Positions 26,726 to 35,503 of a stretch of 64,000 bases of DNA are shown here, piece after piece. The stretch's first letter is position 1, and each line of letters starts with the position of its first letter. This DNA is from Achromobacter deleyi. Lineage in GTDB: Bacteria > Pseudomonadota > Gammaproteobacteria > Burkholderiales > Burkholderiaceae_B. The notes below the pieces were generated by a model. The model had not been told where the DNA came from. It searched no databases and worked only from the letters and a program-made list of their open reading frames with translations. Location: the NCBI RefSeq assembly GCF_902859705.1, contig NZ_CADIJO010000007.1, positions 124,001-188,000 on the forward strand, read 5' to 3'. Position numbers and translations under genes: made by a program.

Positions 26726-27703
26726 TCAATCCAGGCGGATGCCGCGGGCCTTGACGATGTCGCGCCAGAAGGTCTGCATGCCGACCTGCATCTTGAGCAG
26801 GTCATCGCCATACAGGTCCAGGATGTCGTTGCCCGAATTCAGGATGAACTCGCGCAGCGCCGGGGTCTTGAGCGCTTGCCGCAGGGCGCCCTGCAGCTTT
26901 TCCACCACCGCGGGCGGCGTGCCGGCCGGCGCATACAGCGCCGTCCAGCCGTACAGCGTCAGGCTGGGATAGCCCAGTTCGGCCACGGTCGGCACGTCCG
27001 GCGCGTCGGCCACGCGGGCGTCGCTGGTGGCGGCGATGGCCACCGTCTTGCCCGACTTCACGTAGGGCAGGGCGGACGACGGGGTATCGAACAGAATGTC
27101 GATGGTGCCGCCGATCAGGTCGGATTCGGCCGCCGCCGGCCCCTTGTACGGAATGTGCGACAGCTGGATGCCGGCCAGCTGGCTCAGCAGTTCGCCCAGC
27201 AGGTGCGGATTGGTGCCGGGGCCGGCGCTGCCGTAGGTGAGCTTGCCCGGTTCGGCCTTGGCGCGGGCGATCAGGTCCTGCACGCTGCGGATGCCCGACG
27301 CCTTGCTGGCTACCAGCACGAACGGCGAGCGCGAAATGATGCCGATCGGCGCGAAGTCCTTGTTCTCGTCGTACGGCAGCTTGCGGCTCAGCACGATGGG
27401 CAGCATCACCATCGCGCTGGACGCGCCGGCCAGCAGCGTATAGCCGTCGGGCGCCGCCTTGGCCACGGCATCCACGCCGATGGCCCCCCCTGCGCCCGAA
27501 CGGTTTTCCACCACGAAAGACTGCCCCAGCTGCTCGCCCATGGCCTTGCTGACGGCGCGCGCCAGCACGTCGGACGACGCGCCGGGCAAGGTGTGGACGA
27601 TCACCTTGACGGGTTTGGACGGGTAGGCGTCTGCGGCCTGCGCCCCGCCGGCCAGTCCCAGGCTAAGCGCGGCCGCGGCGGCCAGTCGGTGTACTGCGTT
27701 CAT
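26726..27703 (-). CDS. Bug-family (TctC) periplasmic solute-binding protein
   Basis: The 325-residue protein has a signal peptide ending at GGAQAAD. It then shows YPSKPVKVIVHTLPGASSD, GKLTYGSAGPGTNPHLLGE and HIPYKGPAAAESDLIGG, all diagnostic of Bug receptors. It is another orphan receptor, without TctA/TctB here, heading a three-gene unit with the Pht5-like and amidase genes. A strong AAGGGGAA ribosome-binding site precedes ATG 27703. The divergent LysR gene at 27844 is its probable regulator. Confidence 0.94.
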   Translation of the reverse strand: MNAVHRLAAAAALSLGLAGGAQAADAYPSKPVKVIVHTLPGASSDVLARAVSKAMGEQLGQSFVVENRSGAGGAIGVDAVAKAAPDGYTLLAGASSAMVMLPIVLSRKLPYDENKDFAPIGIISRSPFVLVASKASGIRSVQDLIARAKAEPGKLTYGSAGPGTNPHLLGELLSQLAGIQLSHIPYKGPAAAESDLIGGTIDILFDTPSSALPYVKSGKTVAIAATSDARVADAPDVPTVAELGYPSLTLYGWTALYAPAGTPPAVVEKLQGALRQALKTPALREFILNSGNDILDLYGDDLLKMQVGMQTFWRDIVKARGIRLD

Positions 27704-27811
27704 GGAATTCCCCTTGCTGTTTTTACGACGGCGCCATCATCGAGCGCCATCGGCAGGGCCATTGTCAGGACGAGGGGTAATGTGCGTCAATGTCGAAATT
27801 CGGCGTAAAAC

Positions 27812-27826
27812 TTGCATATCTCGCAA
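27812..27826. promoter_or_regulatory. Candidate LysR operator (T-N11-A dyad)
   Basis: TTGC-N7-GCAA forms a symmetric dyad with the T-N11-A core (27813 to 27825) expected for LysR-type regulators. It lies in the 140-base divergent region, just before the regulator's ribosome-binding site. Confidence 0.55.
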
Positions 27827-27843
27827 CTGTCTGGAGGCGCATC

Positions 27844-28830
27844 TTGAACTTCATGGCCCTGGAGGCGCTGCGCGCCTTTGTCGAAGGCGGCAGCATTGCC
27901 GAGGCGTCGCTGCGCATCCATCGCAGCGCGTCGCAGGTCAGCCGGCTGCTGGCGACGCTGGAAGAAGAAGCGGGCTTTCCGCTGCTGGTCAAGGAAGGGC
28001 GGCGGCTGTCCCTGACCGAGCAGGGCCAGGGCTTTTACCAGCGCATCGACGAGATGCTGCGGGCCGGCGACGCCGTCACCGAATACGCCCGCGGCGCACG
28101 GCGCAAGAACCGCACCCACGTCAACGTGCTGGTGGCCCAGCACCTGATCGAAGGCCTGCTGGTCGAGGCCGTGGCCCGCGCGGTGCAGGAAGACAACGCC
28201 TTCGGCGTCACCATCAATGCGCGCATGCCGCCCAATGTGGATGCCTGGATCAGCCAGCAGCATTTCGACCTGGCGTTGGCGCAGTTGCCGGTCGAACACG
28301 CGTTGCTTACCACCGAAGTGCTGGCCGAATCGCGCGCCGTCGCCATTCTGGGGCCCGACGATCCGCGTGCGGCGCAGGCGGTGATCACGCCGCAGATCCT
28401 GGGACAGGGCCGCTTCATCGGGCTGCCGCTGCGCGGCGCGCTGTATCACCGCTACGCACGCGCGTTTGCCAAGGTCGGCTACCAGCCCGAGGCCCAGTTC
28501 GATGTGTCGTTCGGCTTCATCGCCTGCCAGTTGGCGGTGCGCGGCTGCGGCGCGGCGCTGAGCGATCCGCTTACCGCGCTGACCCAGACGCATCTGGGGG
28601 CGCAGATACGGCGCTTCGAACCCGAAACGCCGTTGCAATACGGGCTGATCTACCCCAAGGCGCGCCCGCCGTCGCCCGCCGCGCAATTGCTGATCCGGCA
28701 TCTGCGGGCGGTGGCGGCGGAAAAGCTGCAAAGCGTGGATGCGCTGCTTGCCGCCGCGCCGGGGCAGGCCAGGCCGAAAGCGCCACGCGGCGCGCGGCGC
28801 GGGGCCGCTGCCTCAGGTTCCGTGCGTTAG
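27844..28830 (+). CDS. LysR-family transcriptional regulator
   Basis: The LysR helix-turn-helix (FMALEALRAFVEGGSIAEAS, SASQVSRLLATLEEEAG) is followed by an effector domain. The start is placed at TTG 27844, giving 328 residues, because GGAGG lies 6 bases upstream. ATG 27853 and ATG 27790 are alternatives. It is divergent from the Bug/Pht5-like/amidase unit and probably controls it. The 3' end overlaps the convergent TonB receptor gene by 4 bases. The C-terminal tail is basic and low in complexity. Confidence 0.9.
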   Translation: MNFMALEALRAFVEGGSIAEASLRIHRSASQVSRLLATLEEEAGFPLLVKEGRRLSLTEQGQGFYQRIDEMLRAGDAVTEYARGARRKNRTHVNVLVAQHLIEGLLVEAVARAVQEDNAFGVTINARMPPNVDAWISQQHFDLALAQLPVEHALLTTEVLAESRAVAILGPDDPRAAQAVITPQILGQGRFIGLPLRGALYHRYARAFAKVGYQPEAQFDVSFGFIACQLAVRGCGAALSDPLTALTQTHLGAQIRRFEPETPLQYGLIYPKARPPSPAAQLLIRHLRAVAAEKLQSVDALLAAAPGQARPKAPRGARRGAAASGSVR

Positions 28831-31235
28831 AACTCGTATTTCAGCGTCGCCACGACATTGCGTTCTTCGCCGTAGTAGCAGTAGTTCAGGCTGGCGCACG
28901 AGGCCACGTAGGTCTTGTCCAGCAGGTTGTTGGCCGCGACCCGCACGCTCATGCCCTTGAGCGAGGACGACAGCCGGCCCAGGTCGTAGCGCACCGACAT
29001 GTCCAGCAGCGTGTACGCCGGCACCTTCAGCGTGTTGGCGTTGTCGGCCCAGCTGGTGCCCACATAGCGCACGCCGGCGCCCACGCCCAGGCCGTTGTCG
29101 AACTGGTAGTCGCCCCACACCGACGCCATGTGGCGCGGCGCCTGATAGGGCGTCTTGCCCGCCAGGCCCTCGGCCGACTCGCGGTAGCTCATGTCGGTGA
29201 AGGTATAGGCGGCCAGCATCGTCAGGTTGTCGGTCAGGCGGGTCTTGCCTTCCAGCTCGATCCCGCGTGAACGCACCTTGCCCGCCGCGGTGTAGTAGGT
29301 CTGCGCCAGCACGCGGTTGGCGACGTTGTCCTGCGTCAGGTCGAAGACGGCCAGCGTCACCATGTTCTCGGTGCCCGGCTGCTGGTATTTCACGCCCACT
29401 TCGTACTGCTTGCTCTGGGTCGGGGGCAGCAGGTTGCCCTGGCGGTCGACATAGGCGTTGGGGTTGAACGATTCGCTGTAGCTCACATACGGCGACACGC
29501 CGTTGTCGAACAGGTAGACCAGCCCGCCGCGCTTGGTGAACTTCGAGCCGTTCCAGTTCTTGTCCGACAGGTAGGCGCCGGTGCGGCTCGAATCCGTGGT
29601 GCGCACGTCGTCCTGGCGGCCGCTCAGCGTCAGGCGCCAGCGGTCGTAGGCCAGTTGGTCCTGCAGGTAGAAGCCGGTCTGCTCCAGCTTGCGGTCAAAG
29701 AACGTGCGGCTGGTGATCTGCACGTCGCCATTGGCATAGTCGGGGTGGAACGCATCCAGATTCGACGCCGAACCCGAATCCCAGCGGCCATCGGCGTGGC
29801 GATGCTGGTAGTCCATGCCCAGCAGCAGCGTGTGCTTGACCGCGCCGGTTTCAAAGCTGCCCTGCAACTGGTTGTCGATGGCGAAGGCGCTGAGCGTTTC
29901 GCGGGCGCCCGAGTAATAGCGCGTCAGCTCGGTATCGTTGGCCCAGCCATAACCGTAGACCTGCTTGAGGCGCACGTCGGACGACACGTAGCGCGCGTTC
30001 TGGCGGAACGTCCAGCGGTCATTGAAGCGATGGTCGAACTGGTAGCCGAAGATGCGCTCGTTGCGCTTGAACTGATTGTCGTCCGGGTCCGAATCCACGA
30101 AGTGGCGCGAAATGCGCTGGCCGGCGTGGTCGTTGGTGATGCTGGCGTCGGCCGGCACGCCGCTATGGAAGCCGCCGCTGGGGTCGCGCTGCAGGTAGGC
30201 CTGCAGCAGCAGGCTGGTGTCGGGCGTGAACTTGAACATCACCTGCGGCGCGATCGCGTAACGCTCTTCGCGAGTGTTGTCGAACTGCGTGTCGGTGGAC
30301 CGGCCCAGGCCGGTCACGCGGTAGGCCACCTTGCCGTTGTCGTCCACCGGGCCGGCCAGGTCGAAGCCCGCGCTTTTCTGGCCCTGCGTGCCGTACGACA
30401 CCTCCACCGAGCGATACGGTTCGAACAGCGGGCGCTTGCTGGTCAGCTGCACCAGGCCGCCCGGCGCGCTGCGGCCGAACAGCACCGACGACGGGCCGCG
30501 GAACACGTCGATGCGCTCGACGAAGTACGGGTCGATCTGGATCGAACTGAACGTGCCCGAATCGCTCAGCAGCTTCAGGCCGTCGTAGATGGTGTTGTCG
30601 GTGCTGTTCTCGATGAAGCCGCGCAATGCCACGTAGTCGTAGCGGTCGGCCGCGCCCACCAGGCCGGTGAAGGCGCCCGGCGTGTAGCGCAGCGCTTCGG
30701 ACACGCTGCGCGGCTTCTGTTCGTCCAGCTGTTCGCGGGTGATGACCGACACCGATTGCGGCGTTTCGATCAGGGCCGTGTCGGTCTTGGTGGCGCTGGA
30801 ACTGGTCGAGGCCAGCAGGCCCGCGGTCGGGTCCAGCGCGCCGGGCACTCCCTGGCCGCTGACGCGCACCGCCGGCAGCGTGGTGGCGCCGGGTTGCGGC
30901 TGCGGGGTCAGCAAATAGCCGCCCGCGGTGCGGGTGGCGGCGAAACCGGTGCCGGCCAGCAACGCGCGAAAACCTTCGTCCACCCGATAGCGGCCGCGCA
31001 GGCCCGGCGTGGTCAGGCCCTGGATGCGGCTGGCGTCCACCGAGATCGCCACGCCCGCCTGCTGGGCATAGCGGTTCAGTGCCGGCGCCAGCGGCCCGGC
31101 GGGTATGTCGTACTGCAATGCGGCGTCGGTCTGCTGCTGCGCGTGGGCGGGCAGGGCGGTGGCGCCTCCCAGGGCGGCAAGCGCCAGGCAAAGCGCCAGC
31201 GGTGTCAGTCGGTGGGTCAGGGTCGGCAAGGGCAT
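28827..31235 (-). CDS. TonB-dependent siderophore receptor with STN signalling domain
   Basis: The 802-residue outer membrane receptor has a signal peptide ending at LPAHAQQ. An STN domain spans about 40-110 (LQYDIPAGPLAPALNRYAQQ), then the plug domain (ETPQSVSVITREQLDEQKP, VERIDVFRGPSSVLFGRS), and a 22-strand barrel ends in phenylalanine (ATLKYEF). Receptors with an STN domain signal to a FecR-type anti-sigma factor, whose gene lies 89 bases upstream. The frame is open far beyond ATG 31235 but lacks homology there. It imports a ferric siderophore; which one cannot be read. Confidence 0.95.
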   Translation of the reverse strand: MPLPTLTHRLTPLALCLALAALGGATALPAHAQQQTDAALQYDIPAGPLAPALNRYAQQAGVAISVDASRIQGLTTPGLRGRYRVDEGFRALLAGTGFAATRTAGGYLLTPQPQPGATTLPAVRVSGQGVPGALDPTAGLLASTSSSATKTDTALIETPQSVSVITREQLDEQKPRSVSEALRYTPGAFTGLVGAADRYDYVALRGFIENSTDNTIYDGLKLLSDSGTFSSIQIDPYFVERIDVFRGPSSVLFGRSAPGGLVQLTSKRPLFEPYRSVEVSYGTQGQKSAGFDLAGPVDDNGKVAYRVTGLGRSTDTQFDNTREERYAIAPQVMFKFTPDTSLLLQAYLQRDPSGGFHSGVPADASITNDHAGQRISRHFVDSDPDDNQFKRNERIFGYQFDHRFNDRWTFRQNARYVSSDVRLKQVYGYGWANDTELTRYYSGARETLSAFAIDNQLQGSFETGAVKHTLLLGMDYQHRHADGRWDSGSASNLDAFHPDYANGDVQITSRTFFDRKLEQTGFYLQDQLAYDRWRLTLSGRQDDVRTTDSSRTGAYLSDKNWNGSKFTKRGGLVYLFDNGVSPYVSYSESFNPNAYVDRQGNLLPPTQSKQYEVGVKYQQPGTENMVTLAVFDLTQDNVANRVLAQTYYTAAGKVRSRGIELEGKTRLTDNLTMLAAYTFTDMSYRESAEGLAGKTPYQAPRHMASVWGDYQFDNGLGVGAGVRYVGTSWADNANTLKVPAYTLLDMSVRYDLGRLSSSLKGMSVRVAANNLLDKTYVASCASLNYCYYGEERNVVATLKYEF

Positions 31236-31324
31236 AGCGGGTTCCGTGTGCGTGAGTGTCCTGATTGCTATGACGCGCCACGCGGAAAAAGCGGAACCGT
31301 TGCAGCGAACAAAAGTGAAAAAAG

Positions 31325-32338
31325 TCAGCGGGCGGGCGCCACCCGGTCGATCATGACCAGCCAGGGTGTCAAGGTGCGCACCCGGATCGGGAAGCTGCTG
31401 GCCAGCAATTGCAGCGCGCGCTCGGGGTCGTCCAGCGGCAGCACGGCATTGACCTGCAAGCCGGCCAGCGCCTCGCGGTCGATGCGCACGACGCCCGGCC
31501 GATAGCGCGCCAGGGTATCGAGCACGTCGGCCAGCGGCTGGTCCTGCACCACCAGGCGGCGGTACTTCCAGGCGTCTTCCAGCGCGGCCGCGTCCACGGC
31601 CGTCGGTTCGCCCAGGCCCTGTGCGGTGATGCGCAAGGCCTGCCCGGCCGACACCTCGCGCCCCGCGCCGCCCGCCGCTTGCCGCGGGGTGGCCAGCACC
31701 TTGGATTCCAGCATGGTCAGCACGGTCACGCCGGCCTCGGCGTGCACCACGAAGCGGGTGCCCAGCGCGCGCACCGTGCCCTCGGCCGTGCGCACCGTGA
31801 ACGGTCGGGCGGCATCCTTGGCGACTTCGACCAGAATGTCGCCGCGCACCAGTTCCACCTCGCGGCGCTGCGGATCGAAATGCAGGTTGAGCGCCGTGCC
31901 CGGTTCGAGCGTCACGCGGCTCTGGTCCGACAGGACGTGCGTCTGCCACTGGCCGGCGCCGCTGCGCATGTCGGCCAGCAGATACGAAGAAGGATAGAAA
32001 TGCAGGAACACCGCCAGCGGCGCGGCCAGCACGCCCGCCAGCGCCAGGGCGGCCATGGCGCGGCGCACGCGGCGCCGCCGACCGGCTGCCCAGCCCGCCT
32101 TCAAGCCCGCGTGCAGCGGCTGCGTCTGCCCCGCTGCATCGTCGCGCAGGGCACCCAGCTGCGCCAGCACGGATTCCATGCGTCGCGCGGCAGCTTCGTG
32201 CTGCGGATGCTCGCGCTTCCAGGCGTCAAAGTCCGCCCGCAGCCGCTCGCGTTCGGCCGGACTGGCATCGTCCTCGGTCAGGCGCAGCAGCCACTGGGCC
32301 GCTTCGTGTGCGATGGACGGCGTGCCGGCCGCGCTCAT
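31325..32338 (-). CDS. FecR-family anti-sigma/transmembrane sensor
   Basis: The 337-residue protein has a cytoplasmic N-terminal domain (AAQWLLRLTEDDASPAERE, DFDAWKREHPQHEAA), one membrane helix at about 93-113 and the periplasmic FecR domain (GTALNLHFDPQRREVELVRG, GTRFVVHAEAGVTVLTMLE). It receives the signal from the STN domain of the TonB receptor and releases the FecI-type sigma factor. The start overlaps the sigma-factor gene by 4 bases (ATGA), so the two are translationally coupled. Confidence 0.94.
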   Translation of the reverse strand: MSAAGTPSIAHEAAQWLLRLTEDDASPAERERLRADFDAWKREHPQHEAAARRMESVLAQLGALRDDAAGQTQPLHAGLKAGWAAGRRRRVRRAMAALALAGVLAAPLAVFLHFYPSSYLLADMRSGAGQWQTHVLSDQSRVTLEPGTALNLHFDPQRREVELVRGDILVEVAKDAARPFTVRTAEGTVRALGTRFVVHAEAGVTVLTMLESKVLATPRQAAGGAGREVSAGQALRITAQGLGEPTAVDAAALEDAWKYRRLVVQDQPLADVLDTLARYRPGVVRIDREALAGLQVNAVLPLDDPERALQLLASSFPIRVRTLTPWLVMIDRVAPAR

Positions 32339-32853
32339 GCCTGCACCTGCTCATGGCAATGCACCAGCGCCGCCACCAGGTACTTGCGCACCATGCGGTC
32401 GGACACGCCCAGCGTCGCCGCAATCGCGGCGTGGGTCTCGCCATCCAGGTAGTGCAGCAGGAACGCCTGGCGCGGCCGTTCGGCCAGCCCGTCCAGGATG
32501 GCGCTGATCTGCGCCAGCGCCTGCGAGGTCATCAGGATCTGTTCCGGCGACGGCGCGCCCGGCTGGTCGCGCAGCGCCAGGCTCAGTTCGGCCAGGTAGG
32601 CGGCTTCGACCTCGCGGCGACGGGCCTGGTCGATGATCAGCCGGCTGGCCGTGACCGATAGATAGGCGCGTGGCTCGTTGACCGCGGCCAGCGCATCGCG
32701 CGACGCCAGGATGCGTGCAAAGGTGTCGTGCGCCAGGTCGGCGGCGTTGTGCGGGCAGCCCAGCTTCTTCTTCAGCCAGCCCAGCAGCCAGCCGCCGTGG
32801 TCGACATACCAGGCATGCAGGTCGGGATCGGGGCGGGACGCGGCCGTGGGCAT
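32335..32853 (-). CDS. FecI-family ECF sigma factor
   Basis: The 172-residue protein has sigma region 2 (NAADLAHDTFARILASRD) and region 4 (LAERPRQAFLLHYLDGETHA, then GVSDRMVRKYLVAALVHCHE). ATG 32853 is chosen. A longer frame would begin at 32931, on top of the promoter and Fur-box candidate and near the expected transcription start. FecI-type factors drive the linked TonB receptor gene under iron limitation when the siderophore is present. Confidence 0.93.
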   Translation of the reverse strand: MPTAASRPDPDLHAWYVDHGGWLLGWLKKKLGCPHNAADLAHDTFARILASRDALAAVNEPRAYLSVTASRLIIDQARRREVEAAYLAELSLALRDQPGAPSPEQILMTSQALAQISAILDGLAERPRQAFLLHYLDGETHAAIAATLGVSDRMVRKYLVAALVHCHEQVQA

Positions 32854-32914
32854 CGAAAACGCGCAGAGGCGGGTGGGAAAAGAGCCGCCTGGGCAGCCGT
32901 TCGGGAAGGGGTTT

Positions 32915-32933
32915 GGTAATGAAAATAACACTC
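32915..32933 (-). promoter_or_regulatory. Candidate Fur box of the fecI-like gene
   Basis: GGTAATGAAAATAACACTC matches 13 of 19 positions of the Fur consensus and lies immediately downstream of the -10 box on the transcription-start side. This is where bound iron-loaded Fur would block initiation. Confidence 0.6.
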
Positions 32934-32934
32934 A

Positions 32935-32963
32935 ATTATATTTGGTCCGCCGAAAATTGCGAA
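32935..32963 (-). promoter_or_regulatory. Sigma-70 promoter of the fecI-like gene
   Basis: On the minus strand, TTCGCA (32963-32958) and a perfect TATAAT (32940-32935) are separated by 17 bases. The expected start point falls in the Fur-box candidate, about 75 bases before the sigma-factor start codon. Confidence 0.65.
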
Positions 32964-33151
32964 CCCGGCGCCCGCCGACCGGTCACCGGACAGCTTGTTG
33001 CCGCCGCCGCCCGCAGCCCATATAGCCGGGAGTAATATGGCGCGTCTGGCGGCCGGCTTCCGTTTGCGCGCATCCCCTGCGATGTCTGAAATCTTGAAGC
33101 GCCCCGGGCGACAAGAATTCACCAATAAAAAGACATCAAGGAGCGAGGCAA

Positions 33152-34423
33152 GTGGAGAGGCAAGAATCAGGCGGCTGGTATTTCGGCTGGAACATCGTCG
33201 GCGCCGCCACGGTGCTCACCCTGTTGACGGTGGGCCTGCGCATGGGCATCGGGCCGTTTTTCCTGCCCATGGCCGACGGCCTGGGTTTTTCGCGCAGCCT
33301 GCTGTCGGGCATCGTCGCGGTAGGCATGCTGTGCTATGGCCTGGGCATGCCGCTGGCCGGCTACCTGGTCAGCACGCGCGGCACCCGCTTTGTGCTCTTG
33401 ACCGGCACGGCCATCGTGGTGGCCTCGTCCATCTGGACCGTGTTCGCGCGCGGCCCCATCGAATTCCTGCTGGCCTTCGGCGTGGCGCTGTCGATCGGCC
33501 TGGCCTTCACCAGTCCCGTCGCGCTCACCCCCGTGATCAGCCGCTGGTTCACGCGCCAGCGCGGCATGGCGCTGTTCTTCCTGTCCACCGGGTCCATGGC
33601 GGGCATCGCGCTGATGACGCCCACGCTCACCTTTGCGATCTCGGCCGTGGGCTGGCAGGAAACCCTGCTGGGCTTTGCCGTGCTGTTCGCGCTGCTGAAT
33701 GTGCCCGTGGCCCTATTCGTCATGCGCGACCAGGCGCCCGAACACACCGACCTGCTGCCGCACCAGATCGTCGAAAAAAAGGCCTCGGCCAAGACAGCCG
33801 CCAAGGCACCCGACGCCAAGGTCCGCGACGCCGTGCGCACGCTGCCGTTCTGGCAGGTGGCGCTGGGCCTGTTCGCCTGTGGCTTCAGCATGAACCTGCT
33901 CGGCACGCACGGCATGCCCATGCTGATGGATCATGGCTTTGACGCCACCACCAGTTCGCTGGGGATTGGCCTCATCGGGCTGGTCGCCATCTTCAGCACG
34001 CTGGTGCTGGGCCGCATGTCGGATCAGGTCGAGCGCCGCAACATCCTGGCCACCATCTACCTGGTACGCGGGCTGGGCTTCTTTGCGCTGGTCATGGTGG
34101 GCGCGCATTGGGAACTGTACCTGGCCGCCACCATCGGCGGCGTGGTCTGGGCGGGCAGCATCGCGCTGTCGTCCGCCATCCTGGCCGACGTCTACGGCGT
34201 GCGGTTGGTGGGTGTGCTGTACGGCCTGACCTACCTGGGCCACCAGGTCGGCGGCATGATCAGTTCGTGGCTGGGCGGGTGGGCCTTTGAACGGTTCCAC
34301 ACGCACTGGGTGGCGTTCGGCGCGGCCGGCGCCTTGCTGCTGCTGGCCGCGATCATCTCGATGCAACTGCCACGCCGCGGCGCCTTGCGCGTGGTGCCGG
34401 CGATGGCGGCGGGCCGGCCCTAG
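33152..34423 (+). CDS. Major facilitator superfamily transporter (monocarboxylate/OFA-like)
   Basis: The 423-residue, 12-helix protein starts with GTG 33152, preceded by AAGGAG 9 bases away. The N-terminal half has WYFGWNIVGAATVLTLL and SRWFTRQRGMALFFLSTGSM, typical of OFA/MCT-type carriers. A charged cytoplasmic loop rich in Lys and Ala (KKASAKTAAKAPDAK) joins the halves. It probably moves a small organic acid. It is divergent from the iron-uptake unit, and a strong terminator follows. No adjacent enzyme gene on the same strand indicates its substrate. Confidence 0.88.
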   Translation: MERQESGGWYFGWNIVGAATVLTLLTVGLRMGIGPFFLPMADGLGFSRSLLSGIVAVGMLCYGLGMPLAGYLVSTRGTRFVLLTGTAIVVASSIWTVFARGPIEFLLAFGVALSIGLAFTSPVALTPVISRWFTRQRGMALFFLSTGSMAGIALMTPTLTFAISAVGWQETLLGFAVLFALLNVPVALFVMRDQAPEHTDLLPHQIVEKKASAKTAAKAPDAKVRDAVRTLPFWQVALGLFACGFSMNLLGTHGMPMLMDHGFDATTSSLGIGLIGLVAIFSTLVLGRMSDQVERRNILATIYLVRGLGFFALVMVGAHWELYLAATIGGVVWAGSIALSSAILADVYGVRLVGVLYGLTYLGHQVGGMISSWLGGWAFERFHTHWVAFGAAGALLLLAAIISMQLPRRGALRVVPAMAAGRP

Positions 34424-34473
34424 GCGGGCCTGGCTGGGCTTTGACCCATCGACCGGCGTTCAGCCGGCCTGCA

Positions 34474-34501
34474 GGCCCGGTCGATGACCGGGCCCTTTCT
34501 T
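34474..34501 (+). terminator. Rho-independent terminator of the MFS gene
   Basis: A perfect 9-bp stem (GGCCCGGTC/GACCGGGCC) with a 3-base loop is followed by CTTTCTTTTC. It starts about 50 bases after the MFS stop. The opposite strand also ends there, just after the dehydrogenase gene. Confidence 0.85.
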
Positions 34502-34507
34502 TTCCGC

Positions 34508-35380
34508 TTAGCGGTCTTTCAGCAACGACACCAGTTCCGGCACGTAGCGGTCGCCGCCACCCTGGTCCACCGCCTGGTCATAGGTGTGCAGCACGGCCGC
34601 GCCGATCTCGCGCACCGCGCCGGCTTCCGCGGCCATGGTGTTGTAGTAAGACAGGTCCTTCTGCGCGTTCGACATGAAAAAGCGCAACGACGACGGGTCC
34701 TGTTCCAGCAGGTAGGGCTTCAGGCGCTCCAGCGCCACCCCGCCGCCGCCGCCCTTGGTCAGCACCTCGGCGAACACGGCCGGGTCGATGTCCGCGCGCA
34801 GCGCGCAGGCGGCCGCTTCGGACAGCAGCGCAATTGCGCCCAGCGACACGTAGTTGTGCAGCAGCTTCATGCGGTGGCCGGCGCCGATGGGGCCGGCATG
34901 CGTGATGTTTTCGGCAAAGCACGCCAGGATCGGCCGGCATTCCGCGAACAGCGCAGCATCGCCGCCCACCAACAGGTTCAGCCGGCCTTCGGCGGCCTCT
35001 TTCGGCGTGCGCGTCATGGGCGCGTCCAGGAAGCGGCCGCCGCGCTCCGTCACCGCCTCGGCCACCTTCAGGGTGGACGACGGGATGGCGGTCGAGCAAT
35101 CAATGATGACGGTGCCCGGGCGCAGCCCTTCCAGCACGCCGCCCGGCGACAGCAGCACGGCTTCGACCTGCGGGCTGCCCGTGACGCACAGGATGATCAC
35201 GTCCGCCTGCGCCGCCAGCGTCGCGCCGTCGGCGCAACTGGTGGCGCCCGCGGCCTTCAGGGCATCCAGGGGCTGGTTGCCCGGGTGTTCCAGCACGGTC
35301 AATGCGTGACCGTGCTTGACCAGATTGCTTGCAATGCCATGGCCCATCAGGCCGATGCCAACCATACCGATTTTCGCCAT
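34508..35380 (-). CDS. 3-hydroxyisobutyrate dehydrogenase-family NAD(P)-dependent oxidoreductase
   Basis: The 290-residue enzyme has the Rossmann motif IGMVGIGLMGHGIASNL and DCSTAIPSSTLKVAE. The substrate loop DAPMTRTPKEAAEGRLNLLVGG follows, then the catalytic lysine in GAGHRMKLLHNYVSLG. Members oxidise or reduce beta-hydroxyacids such as 3-hydroxyisobutyrate, tartronate semialdehyde or 2-(hydroxymethyl)glutarate. The start at ATG 35380 has a GGAG site 9 bases before. It lies downstream of an FAH-family gene and an AraC regulator on the same strand, which suggests one sugar- or organic-acid catabolic route. Confidence 0.9.
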   Translation of the reverse strand: MAKIGMVGIGLMGHGIASNLVKHGHALTVLEHPGNQPLDALKAAGATSCADGATLAAQADVIILCVTGSPQVEAVLLSPGGVLEGLRPGTVIIDCSTAIPSSTLKVAEAVTERGGRFLDAPMTRTPKEAAEGRLNLLVGGDAALFAECRPILACFAENITHAGPIGAGHRMKLLHNYVSLGAIALLSEAAACALRADIDPAVFAEVLTKGGGGGVALERLKPYLLEQDPSSLRFFMSNAQKDLSYYNTMAAEAGAVREIGAAVLHTYDQAVDQGGGDRYVPELVSLLKDR

Positions 35381-35503
35381 CTTCCACTGCTCCTGCCTCA
35401 CGGGCGTTTGTTATGGCGTAAATCTTACTCTCAGATTTGCGGCGGCAGCGGCAGGGATGCCGATACGCGAGGCGGCTGGCGGGCCGCCCGCGCGACCGGC
35501 GCG

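Noticed and set aside
29655-31505. A 616-codon open frame on the plus strand
   Set aside because: It is antisense to the TonB-dependent receptor and FecR, whose domains are complete; no motif in the frame.
31236-31949. An N-terminal extension of the TonB receptor frame
   Set aside because: The extra 238 codons overlap FecR in another frame and have no homology; the signal peptide begins at 31235.
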